From positions 248,001 through 312,000 of the forward strand of contig NZ_JOJE01000011.1 in the NCBI RefSeq assembly GCF_000720255.1: DNA of 64,000 nt, given 5' to 3'. A model generated the notes under the pieces. The model made no database searches, had not been told where the DNA came from, and was given only the letters and a program-made list of their open reading frames with translations. Below, one piece after another: positions 8,707 through 16,785 of this stretch (positions are counted from its first letter, which is position 1; every line of letters begins with the position of its first letter). A program made the position numbers and the translations under genes. The stretch is from Streptomyces griseus subsp. griseus. Its GTDB lineage: Bacteria; Actinomycetota; Actinomycetes; Streptomycetales; Streptomycetaceae.

Positions 8707-9180
8707 ATGTATGGATACGGCCAGCCCATGGACGGTGGTGCCGCCCAGCAGCAGTACGCCCCGCCGCAGCAGCCCATGTCCGGGGGGTACGGCCAGCAGG
8801 CGCCGCTCTACCCCGAGCCGTCCCCGCCCTCGCTCGCGGACGCGGTGCGGGCCTTCACCACCGGGCAGATGGCCGCGGAGGACTTCCAGCAGGTCTTCGC
8901 GACCTCGAAGGTCTACTGCCCGCGCGGCGACAACCCCGGCTTCCTCGCCCTGCACAACACCCAGCAGCCGGTGATCCCGATGTTCACCTCGCTCAAGGAG
9001 CTGCGCCGGTACGCGGGCAAGGAGTCGAAGTACTTCGTGATCACCGGCGCCGAGGTGATCGACCTGCTCCCGACCGGCTACGGCTTCGTCCTCGACATGG
9101 AGGGCGAGCACCGGATGGTGTTCGACGCGAAGGCTGTCGAGCAGATGGTCGAGTTCGCGATGCGCCGGATGTACGGCTAG
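8707..9180 (+). CDS. SseB family protein
   Basis: A 157-aa protein. The first 40 residues are Gly/Gln/Pro/Tyr-rich and disordered. The rest matches the SseB fold (LADAVRAFTTGQMAAEDFQQVFATSKVYCPRG followed by IPMFTSLKELRRYAG and LLPTGYGFVLDME). Function in actinobacteria is unknown; the name derives from an E. coli serine-sensitivity phenotype. The start MYGYGQPMDGG at 8707 is chosen because the upstream extension is non-homologous and spans the promoter region. A strong terminator follows. Confidence 0.8.
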   Translation: MYGYGQPMDGGAAQQQYAPPQQPMSGGYGQQAPLYPEPSPPSLADAVRAFTTGQMAAEDFQQVFATSKVYCPRGDNPGFLALHNTQQPVIPMFTSLKELRRYAGKESKYFVITGAEVIDLLPTGYGFVLDMEGEHRMVFDAKAVEQMVEFAMRRMYG

Positions 9181-9223
9181 ACGCCGTTGTCTCACAGACG
9201 GCCGAGGTGTCCGACGCACCGAG

Positions 9224-9255
9224 AGCCCGGAGGGAATGCCCTCCGGGCTTTCTCT
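9224..9255 (+). terminator. Rho-independent terminator after SseB gene
   Basis: An 11-bp perfect stem (agcccggaggg at 9224-9234 with 9239-9249) has a 4-nt loop and a T-rich tail (tttctctgttgt). Confidence 0.85.
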
Positions 9256-9313
9256 GTTGTGGGTGGCAGAAAGTTCAATGCTCAACTAAACTGGCCGCAC
9301 AAGGAGGTACGAC

Positions 9314-9490
9314 ATGCCTGCAGTGACCGTCGAGAACCCGTTGACGCTGCCGCGCGTGACCGCGGGGGCCGACGCCGTGGCACGTCCCGTGCTCGCCGTG
9401 ACGACCGCGCCGAGCGGTTTCGAGGGCGAGGGCTTCCCGGTGCGCCGCGCGTTCGCCGGGATCAATTACCGACACCTCGACCCGTTCTAG
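9314..9490 (+). pseudogene. Truncated tandem copy of pirin N-terminus (58 codons)
   Basis: A complete short frame begins at ATG 9314 behind a perfect aaggagg site and ends at TAG 9488-9490. Its 58 residues equal residues 1-58 of the intact pirin 59 bp downstream, with only two substitutions (T16A, G18S). The stop falls exactly where the pirin sequence continues with IMMDQM. Aligning the two copies by eye I count about 25 synonymous codon differences against two amino-acid changes. This is therefore an old duplicate that diverged under protein-level selection before truncation, or is still translated. It holds only the first strands of the cupin fold. Confidence 0.85.
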
Positions 9491-9548
9491 TATCCCGACG
9501 GATGCTCGCTGACCTGCGGAAACTTCCACCCAGAGGAGAGTCGGACCC

Positions 9549-10520
9549 ATGCCTGCTGTAACCGTCGAGAACCCCTTGACCCTGCCGCGCGTGGCCGCGT
9601 CGGCGGATGCCGTGGCTCGCCCTGTGCTGGCTGTGACGACCGCGCCGAGTGGCTTTGAAGGTGAGGGCTTCCCCGTCCGTCGGGCGTTCGCGGGGATCAA
9701 CTACCGCCACCTGGATCCGTTCATCATGATGGATCAGATGGGTGAGGTTGAGTATCAGCCTGGGGAGCCGAAAGGGACCCCGTGGCACCCCCACCGCGGC
9801 TTCGAGACCGTCACCTACATCATCGACGGGATCTTCGACCACCAGGACAGCCAGGGCGGCGGCGGCACCATCACCAACGGTGACACCCAGTGGATGACGG
9901 CCGGCGCGGGCCTGCTCCACATCGAGGCGCCGCCGGAGTCCCTCGTCATGTCCGGTGGCCTCTTCCACGGCCTCCAGCTCTGGGTGAACCTCCCGGCCAG
10001 GGACAAGATGATGGCCCCCCGTTACCAGGACATCCGCGGCGGCAACGTCCAGCTGCTGACCACCCCCGACGGTGGCGCGCTGCTGCGTGTGATCGCCGGT
10101 GAGCTGGACGGGCACGCCGGTCCCGGCATCACGCACACGCCGATCACGATGATCCACGCGACGGTGGCGCCGGGTGCGGAGGTCACGCTGCCGTGGCGGG
10201 AGGACTTCAACGGCCTCGCCTACGTCCTGGCGGGGCGCGGCTCGGTCGGCCAGGAGCGGCGTCCCGTGCACATGGGGCAGACGGCGGTCTTCGGCGCCGG
10301 CTCCGCGCTGACCGTCCGCGCGGACGAGAAGCAGGATGCCCACACGCCGGACCTGGAGGTCGTTCTCCTCGGCGGACAGCCGATCCGTGAACCCATGGCG
10401 CACTACGGGCCGTTCGTGATGAACACCCGAGAGGAGCTCCAGCAGGCGTTCGAGGACTTCCAGAAGGGCCGTCTCGGGACCATTCCCGCCGTTCACGGGA
10501 TGTCCGAGGGCGGAATTTAA
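9549..10520 (+). CDS. Pirin family protein
   Basis: A 323-aa bicupin of the pirin family. The N-terminal cupin has the metal motif HPHRGFETVTYIIDG (about residues 80-94) and the following GDTQWMTAGAGLLHIEAP segment with the remaining ligand residues. The C-terminal cupin keeps the fold but not the ligands. Pirins bind iron; some are quercetinases and others act as redox-linked cofactors. The ATG at 9549 follows cagaggagag. It is preceded by the truncated copy of its own 5' end and followed by a perfect palindromic terminator. Confidence 0.9.
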   Translation: MPAVTVENPLTLPRVAASADAVARPVLAVTTAPSGFEGEGFPVRRAFAGINYRHLDPFIMMDQMGEVEYQPGEPKGTPWHPHRGFETVTYIIDGIFDHQDSQGGGGTITNGDTQWMTAGAGLLHIEAPPESLVMSGGLFHGLQLWVNLPARDKMMAPRYQDIRGGNVQLLTTPDGGALLRVIAGELDGHAGPGITHTPITMIHATVAPGAEVTLPWREDFNGLAYVLAGRGSVGQERRPVHMGQTAVFGAGSALTVRADEKQDAHTPDLEVVLLGGQPIREPMAHYGPFVMNTREELQQAFEDFQKGRLGTIPAVHGMSEGGI

Positions 10521-10555
10521 GGGTTCGTCAGGGCCGTATGCGGACGAATCGGTCT

Positions 10556-10579
10556 GGAGCCCTCGTGCACGAGGGCTCC
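10556..10579 (+). terminator. Palindromic terminator after pirin
   Basis: A perfect 24-bp palindrome (ggagccctcg, tgca centre, cgagggctcc) lies 36 bp after the pirin stop codon. No T-run follows. Confidence 0.7.
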
Positions 10580-10880
10580 GCGCCGGCCGTCTTCTGGGTG
10601 TCCAAATGATGGGCTGAGGGCAGCGGACTGCGCACCCCGTGCGGTGGAGGTGCCGGCACGCCACCAGGCCGCCGGCCCGGCGGCACTGCCGCAGTGACCT
10701 GCTGCCGTGGCGGTGCTGCCCCTGGTGGCCACCGCTCCGTGCGCGGCCGAGACCGGTGCCATGTCGGGTGCGGCCGTGCCGGTGTCAGCGGCGGGCTCGG
10801 GAGTACAGCTCCTGGTTCGGGAGGCGACGGATGCCGTCACTCACCCAGGGGTCACTCGAAAGAGTGGTGTAGAGGGATAA
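10580..10880. other. Gene-free interval before AI-2E transporter
   Basis: No convincing gene is seen in these 300 bp. Short frames exist on both strands but have arginine/proline-rich composition typical of shadow frames. The interval probably holds the promoter for the AI-2E-family gene. The last 20 bases contain gtgtagaggga just before the TTG start. Confidence 0.4.
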
Positions 10881-12014
10881 TTGACGTCACCTCACCCGAC
10901 CGGCCCGTCAGCGAAGGACAGCCCGTCCTGCCCGTGCTCCGCTGGAGGCGTGCAGGAGTCCCGTCCGCTGCTCCCCGACCCCGTCCGCCGTCTCGCCGCC
11001 TGGTGCGCCGCGGTCCTGCTCGTCTCCGGGGTCGTCTACGTCGGGATCCGGCTGTGCGCGCAGCTGCGTACGGCGGTGGTGCCGGTGCTGCTCGCGCTGC
11101 TCGGGACGGCGCTGCTCAGGCCCTTCCACCGGCGGCTGGTGAAGGCGAGGGTCAACCGTTCCGTCGCCGCCGGGGTGACCTGCGTGGCCGTTGTCGCCGT
11201 GGTCGGCGGGGCCGTGTACATCGTCGTCGCCGCGCTCATCGACACGGGGGACGAGATCGTCGCCTCGCTCAAGGACGCGGCGAGGGGCGTCGCCGACCAC
11301 TTCGGGGCCGCCGGGACCTCGCTCGACGACCTCGCCTCCAACGCGCGGGAGCTGCTCTCCAAGTTCGGGGGCACGGCGGCGTCCGGGGTGATCAGCGGGG
11401 TCAGTGTGGTCGGCGAGAGCATCGCCATGGCCGTGCTGGCGCTGCTGCTCGTCTTCTTCTTCCTGCGTGACTCCGACCGTGCCGTCGCGACCCTGCGCTC
11501 CGCCATCCCCGGCGCGGCCGGTGACACCGTGGAGGCGATGGCGCGGCGGGCGTTCCGGGCCGTCGAGGGGTTCATGCGCGGGACCACCCTCATCGCGCTG
11601 ATCGACGCGGTGTGCATCACCGTGGGACTGCTCGTCCTGCGCGTACCGGGTGCCGCGGGACTCGGCGCGCTCGTCTTCGTCGGCGCCTACATCCCCTATC
11701 TCGGCGCGTTCCTCTCCGGGGCCCTGGCCGTGCTGGTCGCGCTCGCCGACCGGGGGTTCGTCATCGCGCTGTGGGCGCTCGGTGTGGTGCTCGCCGTGCA
11801 GGTGCTGGAGGGGCACGTGCTCCAGCCTGCGATCCAGAGCCGGACCGTGCAGATGCATCCCGCGGTGGTGATGGTCACGATCACGGCGGGGGCGTCCGTG
11901 GCCGGCATCCTCGGCATGCTGCTGGCGGTACCGCTGACCGCGGCCGCCTTCGGGGTCGTACTCGAACTGCGAGCGCGCCACGGGACTCCGGCGCCGCCCG
12001 CGGGGGAGCCGTAG
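10881..12014 (+). CDS. AI-2E family transporter (PF01594 membrane protein)
   Basis: A 377-aa integral membrane protein of the AI-2E/PerM family. Hydrophobic helices lie at about residues 38-58, 62-80, 90-115 and then a cluster from 170 to 345. The family pattern is present: VLALLLVFFFLRD, the RGTTLIALIDAV segment, and the terminal GHVLQPAIQSRTVQMHPAVVMV. These proteins may export small molecules or ions; the substrate is unknown. The start is uncertain: TTG at 10881 has agaggga upstream, while GTG at 10950 would shorten the product by 23 residues. No operon partner is seen. Confidence 0.8.
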   Translation: MTSPHPTGPSAKDSPSCPCSAGGVQESRPLLPDPVRRLAAWCAAVLLVSGVVYVGIRLCAQLRTAVVPVLLALLGTALLRPFHRRLVKARVNRSVAAGVTCVAVVAVVGGAVYIVVAALIDTGDEIVASLKDAARGVADHFGAAGTSLDDLASNARELLSKFGGTAASGVISGVSVVGESIAMAVLALLLVFFFLRDSDRAVATLRSAIPGAAGDTVEAMARRAFRAVEGFMRGTTLIALIDAVCITVGLLVLRVPGAAGLGALVFVGAYIPYLGAFLSGALAVLVALADRGFVIALWALGVVLAVQVLEGHVLQPAIQSRTVQMHPAVVMVTITAGASVAGILGMLLAVPLTAAAFGVVLELRARHGTPAPPAGEP

Positions 12015-12112
12015 CGGAGCCGCGGCGCAGCAGGTGATGCCCGCCCGGGGAGCCAGTAGCAGCGAGCTGCTCGCGCGTGGAGCCCGCCGGGCCGGCGGCG
12101 TCTCCGCCTCAT

Positions 12113-14662
12113 CTAGGGCGGCCCGCCGGTTCGGTTTGGCCCCGCCTGTGAGGGGGTGGCCGCTGGGGCAGGCGGCTTCTCCGCCCCTCCGGCGTGGGCC
12201 CGCGGGGCCTGCGGCGTGTCCGCCTCACAGGCACGGCCCGCTGGCGCCGGTTTGTCCGTCTCCCATGCGCGTCCCGCCGGGGCCGTGGCGCGCCCGTCTC
12301 CCACGCGTGGCCCGTCGGGGCCGGGGGCCGCCCGACGTGCGGCCGCCGGGGTTGGCAGCGCCCCCGGCCCAGCCTCGCACGCGAGGCCGCCGCCGGGCCC
12401 CGTGCAGCGACTCGCGCCGCCGGGCCCCGTGCAGCGACTCGCGCCGCAAAGCCCCGCGCAGCGACATGCCGGCGGGCCTCGTGCAGCGACCCGCGCCGCA
12501 AAGCCCCGCGCAGCGACATGCCGGCGGGCCTCGTCGTACAGCTCGAACCAGATGCTCTTGCCCTCGCCGCGCGGGGCCACCCCCCAGGCGTCCGCGAGGA
12601 GCTCGATGAGGAGGAGGCCGCGGCCCGAGGAGGCCAGTTCGCCGGGTCTGCGTTTGTGCGGGAGGTCGTCGCTGGTGTCGGAGACCTCGACCCGCACCCG
12701 GCGCCCGTCCGCCCCGCCGGTCACCTCGGCGACCAGCAGGGCATCCGCGTCCGTGTGCACGAGGACGTTGGTCAGCGTCTCGGAGACGAGGAGCACCGCC
12801 GAGTCCACCTGGTCCGGGCAGGACCAGTCGTGCAGCAGCTCGCGCAATTGCTGGCGGCCCTCGGCGATCCGTTCGGGCTCGTCCTGCCCGACCGTCAGCA
12901 CGGTACGGCGCACGCTCGGCGCTGCGGTGACGGTGTCACCGCAGCCGCAGCCCTCACCCTGCCGGCACATCAGCAGTAAGGCGATGTCGTCCTCGCGGCG
13001 GTCGGACAGCGGCCCGGTGGTGTGGTGGGAGGACGGCCCGTGCACGGCCTGGACCAGCGCGTCGGCGAGGGCTTCCAGGTCGCCGTCGTGTGCCTCCAGG
13101 GTTTTGCGGACGCGCTGCCAGCCGGTGTCGAGGTCGTGGCCGCCGGTCTCCAGCAGGCCGTCCGTGCAGATCATCATGGACTCGCCGGGCTCCAGGGCGA
13201 GGCGCGTGATGGGGTAGTCGGAGTCCGGGTCGACGCCGAGGGGCAGGCCGCCGGCCGTGGGGCGGACGATCACCGTGCCGTCCGCCATCCGGATGGCCGG
13301 GTCCAGGTGGCCCGCGCGGGCGATCTCAAGAACCCCGGTCACCGGGTCGACCTCGATGTACAGGCAGGTCGCGAAGCGCAGGCCCGCCAGATCGTCGTCG
13401 GAGTGCGTGATGCCGTAGAAGAAGCGGGAGGCGCGGGAGAGGACCGCGTCCGGGCGGTGGCCCTCGGCGGCGTACGCCCGCAGCGCTATCCGCAGCTGCC
13501 CCATCAGGCCGGCGGCCCGTACGTCGTGCCCCTGCACGTCCCCGATGACCAGGGCGAACCGGCCTCCCCCGGGCTCCGCCCGGGAGGTGCCCCCAGGCAG
13601 CGGGATCATGTCGTACCAGTCGCCGCCGACCTGGAGGCCGCCGCCGGTGGGGATGTAGCGGGCGGCGAGGGTCATGCCCGGTATCTCCGGGCCGAGCTGG
13701 GGCAGCATCGAGCGCTGGAGTCCGTCGGTCAGCTCCCGCTGTGTCTCGGCCGCGCCGGCCCGGGACAGGGCCTGGGCGAGCATGCGGGCCACAGTGGTGA
13801 GCACCGAACGCTCGTCGGGGGTGAACGCCACCGGGTAGGAGAAGGCCGCCATCCAGGCGCCCATCGTCCGGCCTGCAACGGTCAGCGGCAGGAACGCCCA
13901 CGACTGGCGGCCGAACTGCTGGGCCAGTGGCCAGGTGAGCGGATAGCGCTCCTTGTACTGCTCCGGGGAGGACAGGTACACCGCCCGGCCGGTGCGCGCC
14001 ACCTCCGCCGCCGGATAGTCGGTCTCCAGCGACATGTGGGTGAAGGGGGCCTCGTCGCCCGGCTCCTGCCCGTGGTGGCCGATGATCGTCAGACGGTCGC
14101 CCGTCCTTCCGAACACCGCCAGCCCATCGGGTGAGAATCCCGGCATCGACAGCCCCGCCGCGACCCGCAGCACCTCCTCCGTCGACCGCGCCTCCGCCAG
14201 TGCGCGCCCCGCGTCCAGCAGGAACGCTTCCCGGGAGCGCCGCCAGTCGCCGGTGACCGCGCTGCGGCCCGCCGGGGTGCCCGGCGAGGGCTCGGTGACC
14301 TCCTGGAGGGTGCCGATCAGCTCGTACGCCTTCTTTTCGGGGTCGAAGGACGGCTTGGAGCGGCTGCGGAGGACGCGGATGATCCGGCCCCGCTCGTCCA
14401 TGACCCGCACCCGCACCTCGGCGAGTGTGCTCTCGGCGACGGCGAGCTGCACCACGCCGGTGATCTCGTTCCAGTCGACGGGATGGAGGCGGGCCCGGGC
14501 CTGGGCCTGGGTGAGGGTGGTCCGCTCGGCGGGCAGCCCGAGCAGCCGCGCTGCCTCCGCGTCGACGGTGACCAGCTCGGTGGCGGTGTTCCAGTGCCAC
14601 AGGCCGGTCGCGAGGGCGGCGAGTACCTCCCCCACGGCGGGCAGGGGCTCGCCAGTGCGCAT
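12113..14662 (-). CDS. SpoIIE-type PP2C phosphatase with PAS, GAF and RsbW-like kinase domains
   Basis: An 849-aa signalling protein. In order: a PAS domain (about residues 10-115), a GAF domain (about 150-310), a SpoIIE/PP2C phosphatase (about 325-550; GGDWYDMIPLPGG, VIGDVQGHD and CTDGLLE hold the metal-binding aspartates), a Cys-rich linker (CRQGEGCGCGD), and an RsbW-like HATPase (about 590-712; SETLTNVLVHT N-box and SSGRGLLLIELLADAWG). Such proteins switch partner anti-anti-sigma factors. Oddities: an 11-residue insert (TSRAEPGGG region, about 355-366) made by a palindromic element; a 137-residue tail after YDEA712 made of repeats; and a TTA codon at position 562 (12977-12979), implying bldA dependence. 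The true stop may have been lost. Confidence 0.88.
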   Translation of the reverse strand: MRTGEPLPAVGEVLAALATGLWHWNTATELVTVDAEAARLLGLPAERTTLTQAQARARLHPVDWNEITGVVQLAVAESTLAEVRVRVMDERGRIIRVLRSRSKPSFDPEKKAYELIGTLQEVTEPSPGTPAGRSAVTGDWRRSREAFLLDAGRALAEARSTEEVLRVAAGLSMPGFSPDGLAVFGRTGDRLTIIGHHGQEPGDEAPFTHMSLETDYPAAEVARTGRAVYLSSPEQYKERYPLTWPLAQQFGRQSWAFLPLTVAGRTMGAWMAAFSYPVAFTPDERSVLTTVARMLAQALSRAGAAETQRELTDGLQRSMLPQLGPEIPGMTLAARYIPTGGGLQVGGDWYDMIPLPGGTSRAEPGGGRFALVIGDVQGHDVRAAGLMGQLRIALRAYAAEGHRPDAVLSRASRFFYGITHSDDDLAGLRFATCLYIEVDPVTGVLEIARAGHLDPAIRMADGTVIVRPTAGGLPLGVDPDSDYPITRLALEPGESMMICTDGLLETGGHDLDTGWQRVRKTLEAHDGDLEALADALVQAVHGPSSHHTTGPLSDRREDDIALLLMCRQGEGCGCGDTVTAAPSVRRTVLTVGQDEPERIAEGRQQLRELLHDWSCPDQVDSAVLLVSETLTNVLVHTDADALLVAEVTGGADGRRVRVEVSDTSDDLPHKRRPGELASSGRGLLLIELLADAWGVAPRGEGKSIWFELYDEARRHVAARGFAARVAARGPPACRCAGLCGASRCTGPGGASRCTGPGGGLACEAGPGALPTPAAARRAAPGPDGPRVGDGRATAPAGRAWETDKPAPAGRACEADTPQAPRAHAGGAEKPPAPAATPSQAGPNRTGGPP
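12394..12540. repeat. Tandem repeats forming the 3' end of the SpoIIE gene
   Basis: Related units of 25-27 bp repeat head to tail: cgggccccgtgcagcgactc-type units at 12394-12447, then alternating aaagccccgcgcagcgacatg-type and cgggcctcgtgcagcg-type units to 12524. The pair forms a 52-bp period, which shifts the reading frame each time because 52 is not a multiple of three. The final partial unit coincides with the conserved gene end (gcctcgtcgtac). Further degenerate repeats of roughly 40 bp rich in gcccgccggggcc continue to about 12060. Confidence 0.8.
13563..13595. repeat. Palindromic insert inside the SpoIIE coding region
   Basis: A 33-bp element starts cctcccccgggctccgcccg and continues to gggaggtgccccca. 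It contains an inverted repeat of cctcccgggc/gcccgggagg type. Removing it restores the expected PLPGGRFALVIGD motif, so it adds exactly 11 codons in frame. The same palindrome is familiar from Streptomyces genomes as an interspersed element. Confidence 0.75.
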
Positions 14663-14781
14663 TGCCCCAATTTAAGAACAGGCGATCGAGAAGTGCCACC
14701 GATCGTCGACGAAACAGCTGACTGATCGCCGACGGAACAATGGTGGGGAGCCGATCATGAGGTGCCCGGTACGCTGGGGGT

Positions 14782-14795
14782 GTTTCACGTGAAAC
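14782..14795. other. parS centromere-like site (ParB binding)
   Basis: The 14-mer gtttcacgtgaaac is a perfect palindrome and an exact match to the parS consensus bound by ParB. It lies 34 bp upstream of the aspS start. Streptomyces chromosomes carry many such sites around the origin, where ParB-parS complexes organise and segregate chromosomes during sporulation. Finding it suggests this window is within the origin-proximal core. Confidence 0.9.
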
Positions 14796-14829
14796 GTGCC
14801 CCCCAACCGCGAAGACTGGATGAACGACG

Positions 14830-16593
14830 ATGCATCGGTACAGGTCCCACACCTGCGGCGAGCTCCGCTCCTCTGACGTCGGTACCGACGTCCGGCTGAG
14901 TGGCTGGCTGCACAATCGGCGCGACCTGGGCGGCATCCTCTTCATCGATCTGCGCGACCACTACGGCATCACGCAGCTCGTCGCCCGTCCCGGCACCCCG
15001 GCGTACGAGGCCCTCGACAAGCTCACCAAGGAGTCGACGGTCCGCGTCGACGGCAAGGTCGTCTCCCGGGGCACCGAGAACATCAACCCCGACCTGCCCA
15101 CCGGTGAGATCGAGGTCGAGGTCGGCGAGGTCGAGCTGCTCGGCGCCGCCCAGCCGCTGCCCTTCACCATCAACACCGAGGACGGGGTCAACGAGGAGCG
15201 GCGCCTTGAGTACCGCTTCCTGGACCTGCGCCGCGAGCGCATGCACCGCAACATCATGCTGCGTACGGCGGTCATCTCGGCCATCCGCCACAAGATGGTC
15301 GCCCTCGGCTTCAACGAGATGGCGACGCCGATCCTGACCGCGACCTCCCCCGAGGGCGCCCGCGACTTCGTCGTCCCCTCCCGTCTGAACCCGGGCAAGT
15401 TCTACGCCCTGCCGCAGGCCCCGCAGCAGTTCAAGCAGCTGCTGATGATCTCCGGCTTCGACCGCTACTTCCAGATCGCGCCCTGCTTCCGCGACGAGGA
15501 CGCGCGCGCGGACCGTTCGCCGGGCGAGTTCTACCAGCTCGACATCGAGATGAGCTTCGTCGAGCAGGAGGACGTCTTCCGGCCCGTCGAGCAGCTCATG
15601 ACCGAGCTGTTCGAGGAGTTCGGGAAGGGCCGTCACGTCACCTCCCCGTTCCCGCGGATCCCGTTCCGCGAGGCGATGCTGAAGTACGGCTCCGACAAGC
15701 CGGACCTGCGCGCCCAGCTGGAGCTCGTCGACATCACCGACGTCTTCGAGGGCTCGGAGTTCAAGGCGTTCGCCGGCAAGCACGTCCGTGCGCTGCCCGT
15801 CCCGGCGGTCCAGGACCAGCCGCGCAAGTTCTTCGACCAGCTCGGCGACTACGCCGTCTCGCAGGGCGCCAAGGGTCTGGCCTGGGTCCGTGTCGCCGAG
15901 GACGGTTCGCTGTCCGGCCCGATCGCCAAGTTCCTCACCGAGGAGAACGTCAAGGTCCTCACCGAGCGTCTCGGTCTGGAGGCCGGCCACGCCGTGTTCT
16001 TCGGGGCGGGCGAGTTCGACGAGGTCTCGAAGATCATGGGCGCGGTGCGGGTCGAGGCCGCCAAGCGTGCCGGGCACTTCGAGGAGAACGTCTTCCGCTT
16101 CTGCTGGATCGTCGACTTCCCGATGTTCGAGAAGGACGAGGAGACCGGCCGGATCGACTTCTCCCACAACCCCTTCTCCATGCCCCAGGGCGGCATGGAG
16201 GCCCTGGAGACCCAGGACCCGCTGGACATCCTGGCCTGGCAGTACGACATCGTCTGCAACGGCGTCGAGCTGTCCTCCGGCGCGATCCGGAACCACGAGC
16301 CGGACATCATGCTGAAGGCGTTCGGGATCGCGGGGTACGACGAGGAGACCGTCGAGCGCGAGTTCGCCGGCATGCTCCGCGCGCTCCGCTTCGGCGCCCC
16401 GCCGCACGGTGGTATCGCGCCGGGTGTGGACCGCATCGTCATGCTGCTGGCCGACGAGCCCAACCTCCGCGAGACCATCGCCTTCCCGCTCAACGGCAAC
16501 GCCCAGGACCTGATGATGGGCGCGCCGACGGAGCTGGACGAGGCGCGGCTGCGCGAGCTGCACCTCTCGGTGCGCAAGCCGCAGCCGAAGTAA
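14830..16593 (+). CDS. aspS: Aspartyl-tRNA synthetase
   Basis: A 587-aa class IIb synthetase charging tRNA with aspartate in the cytoplasm. The OB-fold anticodon domain is at residues 1-110. Motif 2 is seen near [30 protein letters not shown] (about 215-245). A GAD insertion domain (about 290-430) identifies the bacterial-type enzyme. Motif 3 is [15 protein letters not shown] near the C-terminus. Length is normal for the family. The start ATG follows ggatgaacgacg and begins [12 protein letters not shown]. It is expressed as a single gene between a parS site and a strong terminator. Recalled S. coelicolor gene order also puts aspS near metG. Confidence 0.97.
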   Translation: MHRYRSHTCGELRSSDVGTDVRLSGWLHNRRDLGGILFIDLRDHYGITQLVARPGTPAYEALDKLTKESTVRVDGKVVSRGTENINPDLPTGEIEVEVGEVELLGAAQPLPFTINTEDGVNEERRLEYRFLDLRRERMHRNIMLRTAVISAIRHKMVALGFNEMATPILTATSPEGARDFVVPSRLNPGKFYALPQAPQQFKQLLMISGFDRYFQIAPCFRDEDARADRSPGEFYQLDIEMSFVEQEDVFRPVEQLMTELFEEFGKGRHVTSPFPRIPFREAMLKYGSDKPDLRAQLELVDITDVFEGSEFKAFAGKHVRALPVPAVQDQPRKFFDQLGDYAVSQGAKGLAWVRVAEDGSLSGPIAKFLTEENVKVLTERLGLEAGHAVFFGAGEFDEVSKIMGAVRVEAAKRAGHFEENVFRFCWIVDFPMFEKDEETGRIDFSHNPFSMPQGGMEALETQDPLDILAWQYDIVCNGVELSSGAIRNHEPDIMLKAFGIAGYDEETVEREFAGMLRALRFGAPPHGGIAPGVDRIVMLLADEPNLRETIAFPLNGNAQDLMMGAPTELDEARLRELHLSVRKPQPK

Positions 16594-16621
16594 AGCCTCG
16601 TCCCGGAACGCCGGGACACCG

Positions 16622-16658
16622 ATCGGCCCCGACCTGCATGGTCGGGGCCGATTTTTTC
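16622..16658 (+). terminator. Rho-independent terminator after aspS
   Basis: A 12-bp perfect stem (atcggccccgac at 16622-16633 with 16641-16652) has a 7-nt loop and is followed by tttttctc. This is the most canonical terminator in the window. Confidence 0.95.
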
Positions 16659-16668
16659 TCCATCACTC

Positions 16669-16763
16669 GTTCACGTATGTGCCCATCTGAACAGCCCGTT
16701 GACCCAGGGAGGTTGCCTCCATATGGTTCCCAAGAACGTGAAGCGGGTTCGCATATGTGAACC
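16669..16763 (+). promoter_or_regulatory. Candidate operator region of the MFS gene
   Basis: An 18-bp near-perfect palindrome (ggttcgcatatgtgaacc, 16746-16763) lies 23 bp before the MFS start. A second related half, gttcacgtatgtg, is at 16669-16681. The two sites are about 80 bp apart, which would allow looping. The arrangement suggests a dedicated repressor such as an IclR or GntR-type protein acting on the transporter. No regulator gene is adjacent. Confidence 0.5.
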
Positions 16764-16785
16764 GCAGTGAGATGGGGAGACAACG

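Noticed and set aside
10580..10880. Small genes in the interval before the AI-2E transporter
   Set aside because: Candidate frames are Arg/Pro- or Ala-rich and lack ribosome sites or any recognised motif.
12394..12540. Repeats near the SpoIIE gene as a CRISPR or small RNA locus
   Set aside because: Units are adjacent and form part of the open reading frame; no spacers are present.
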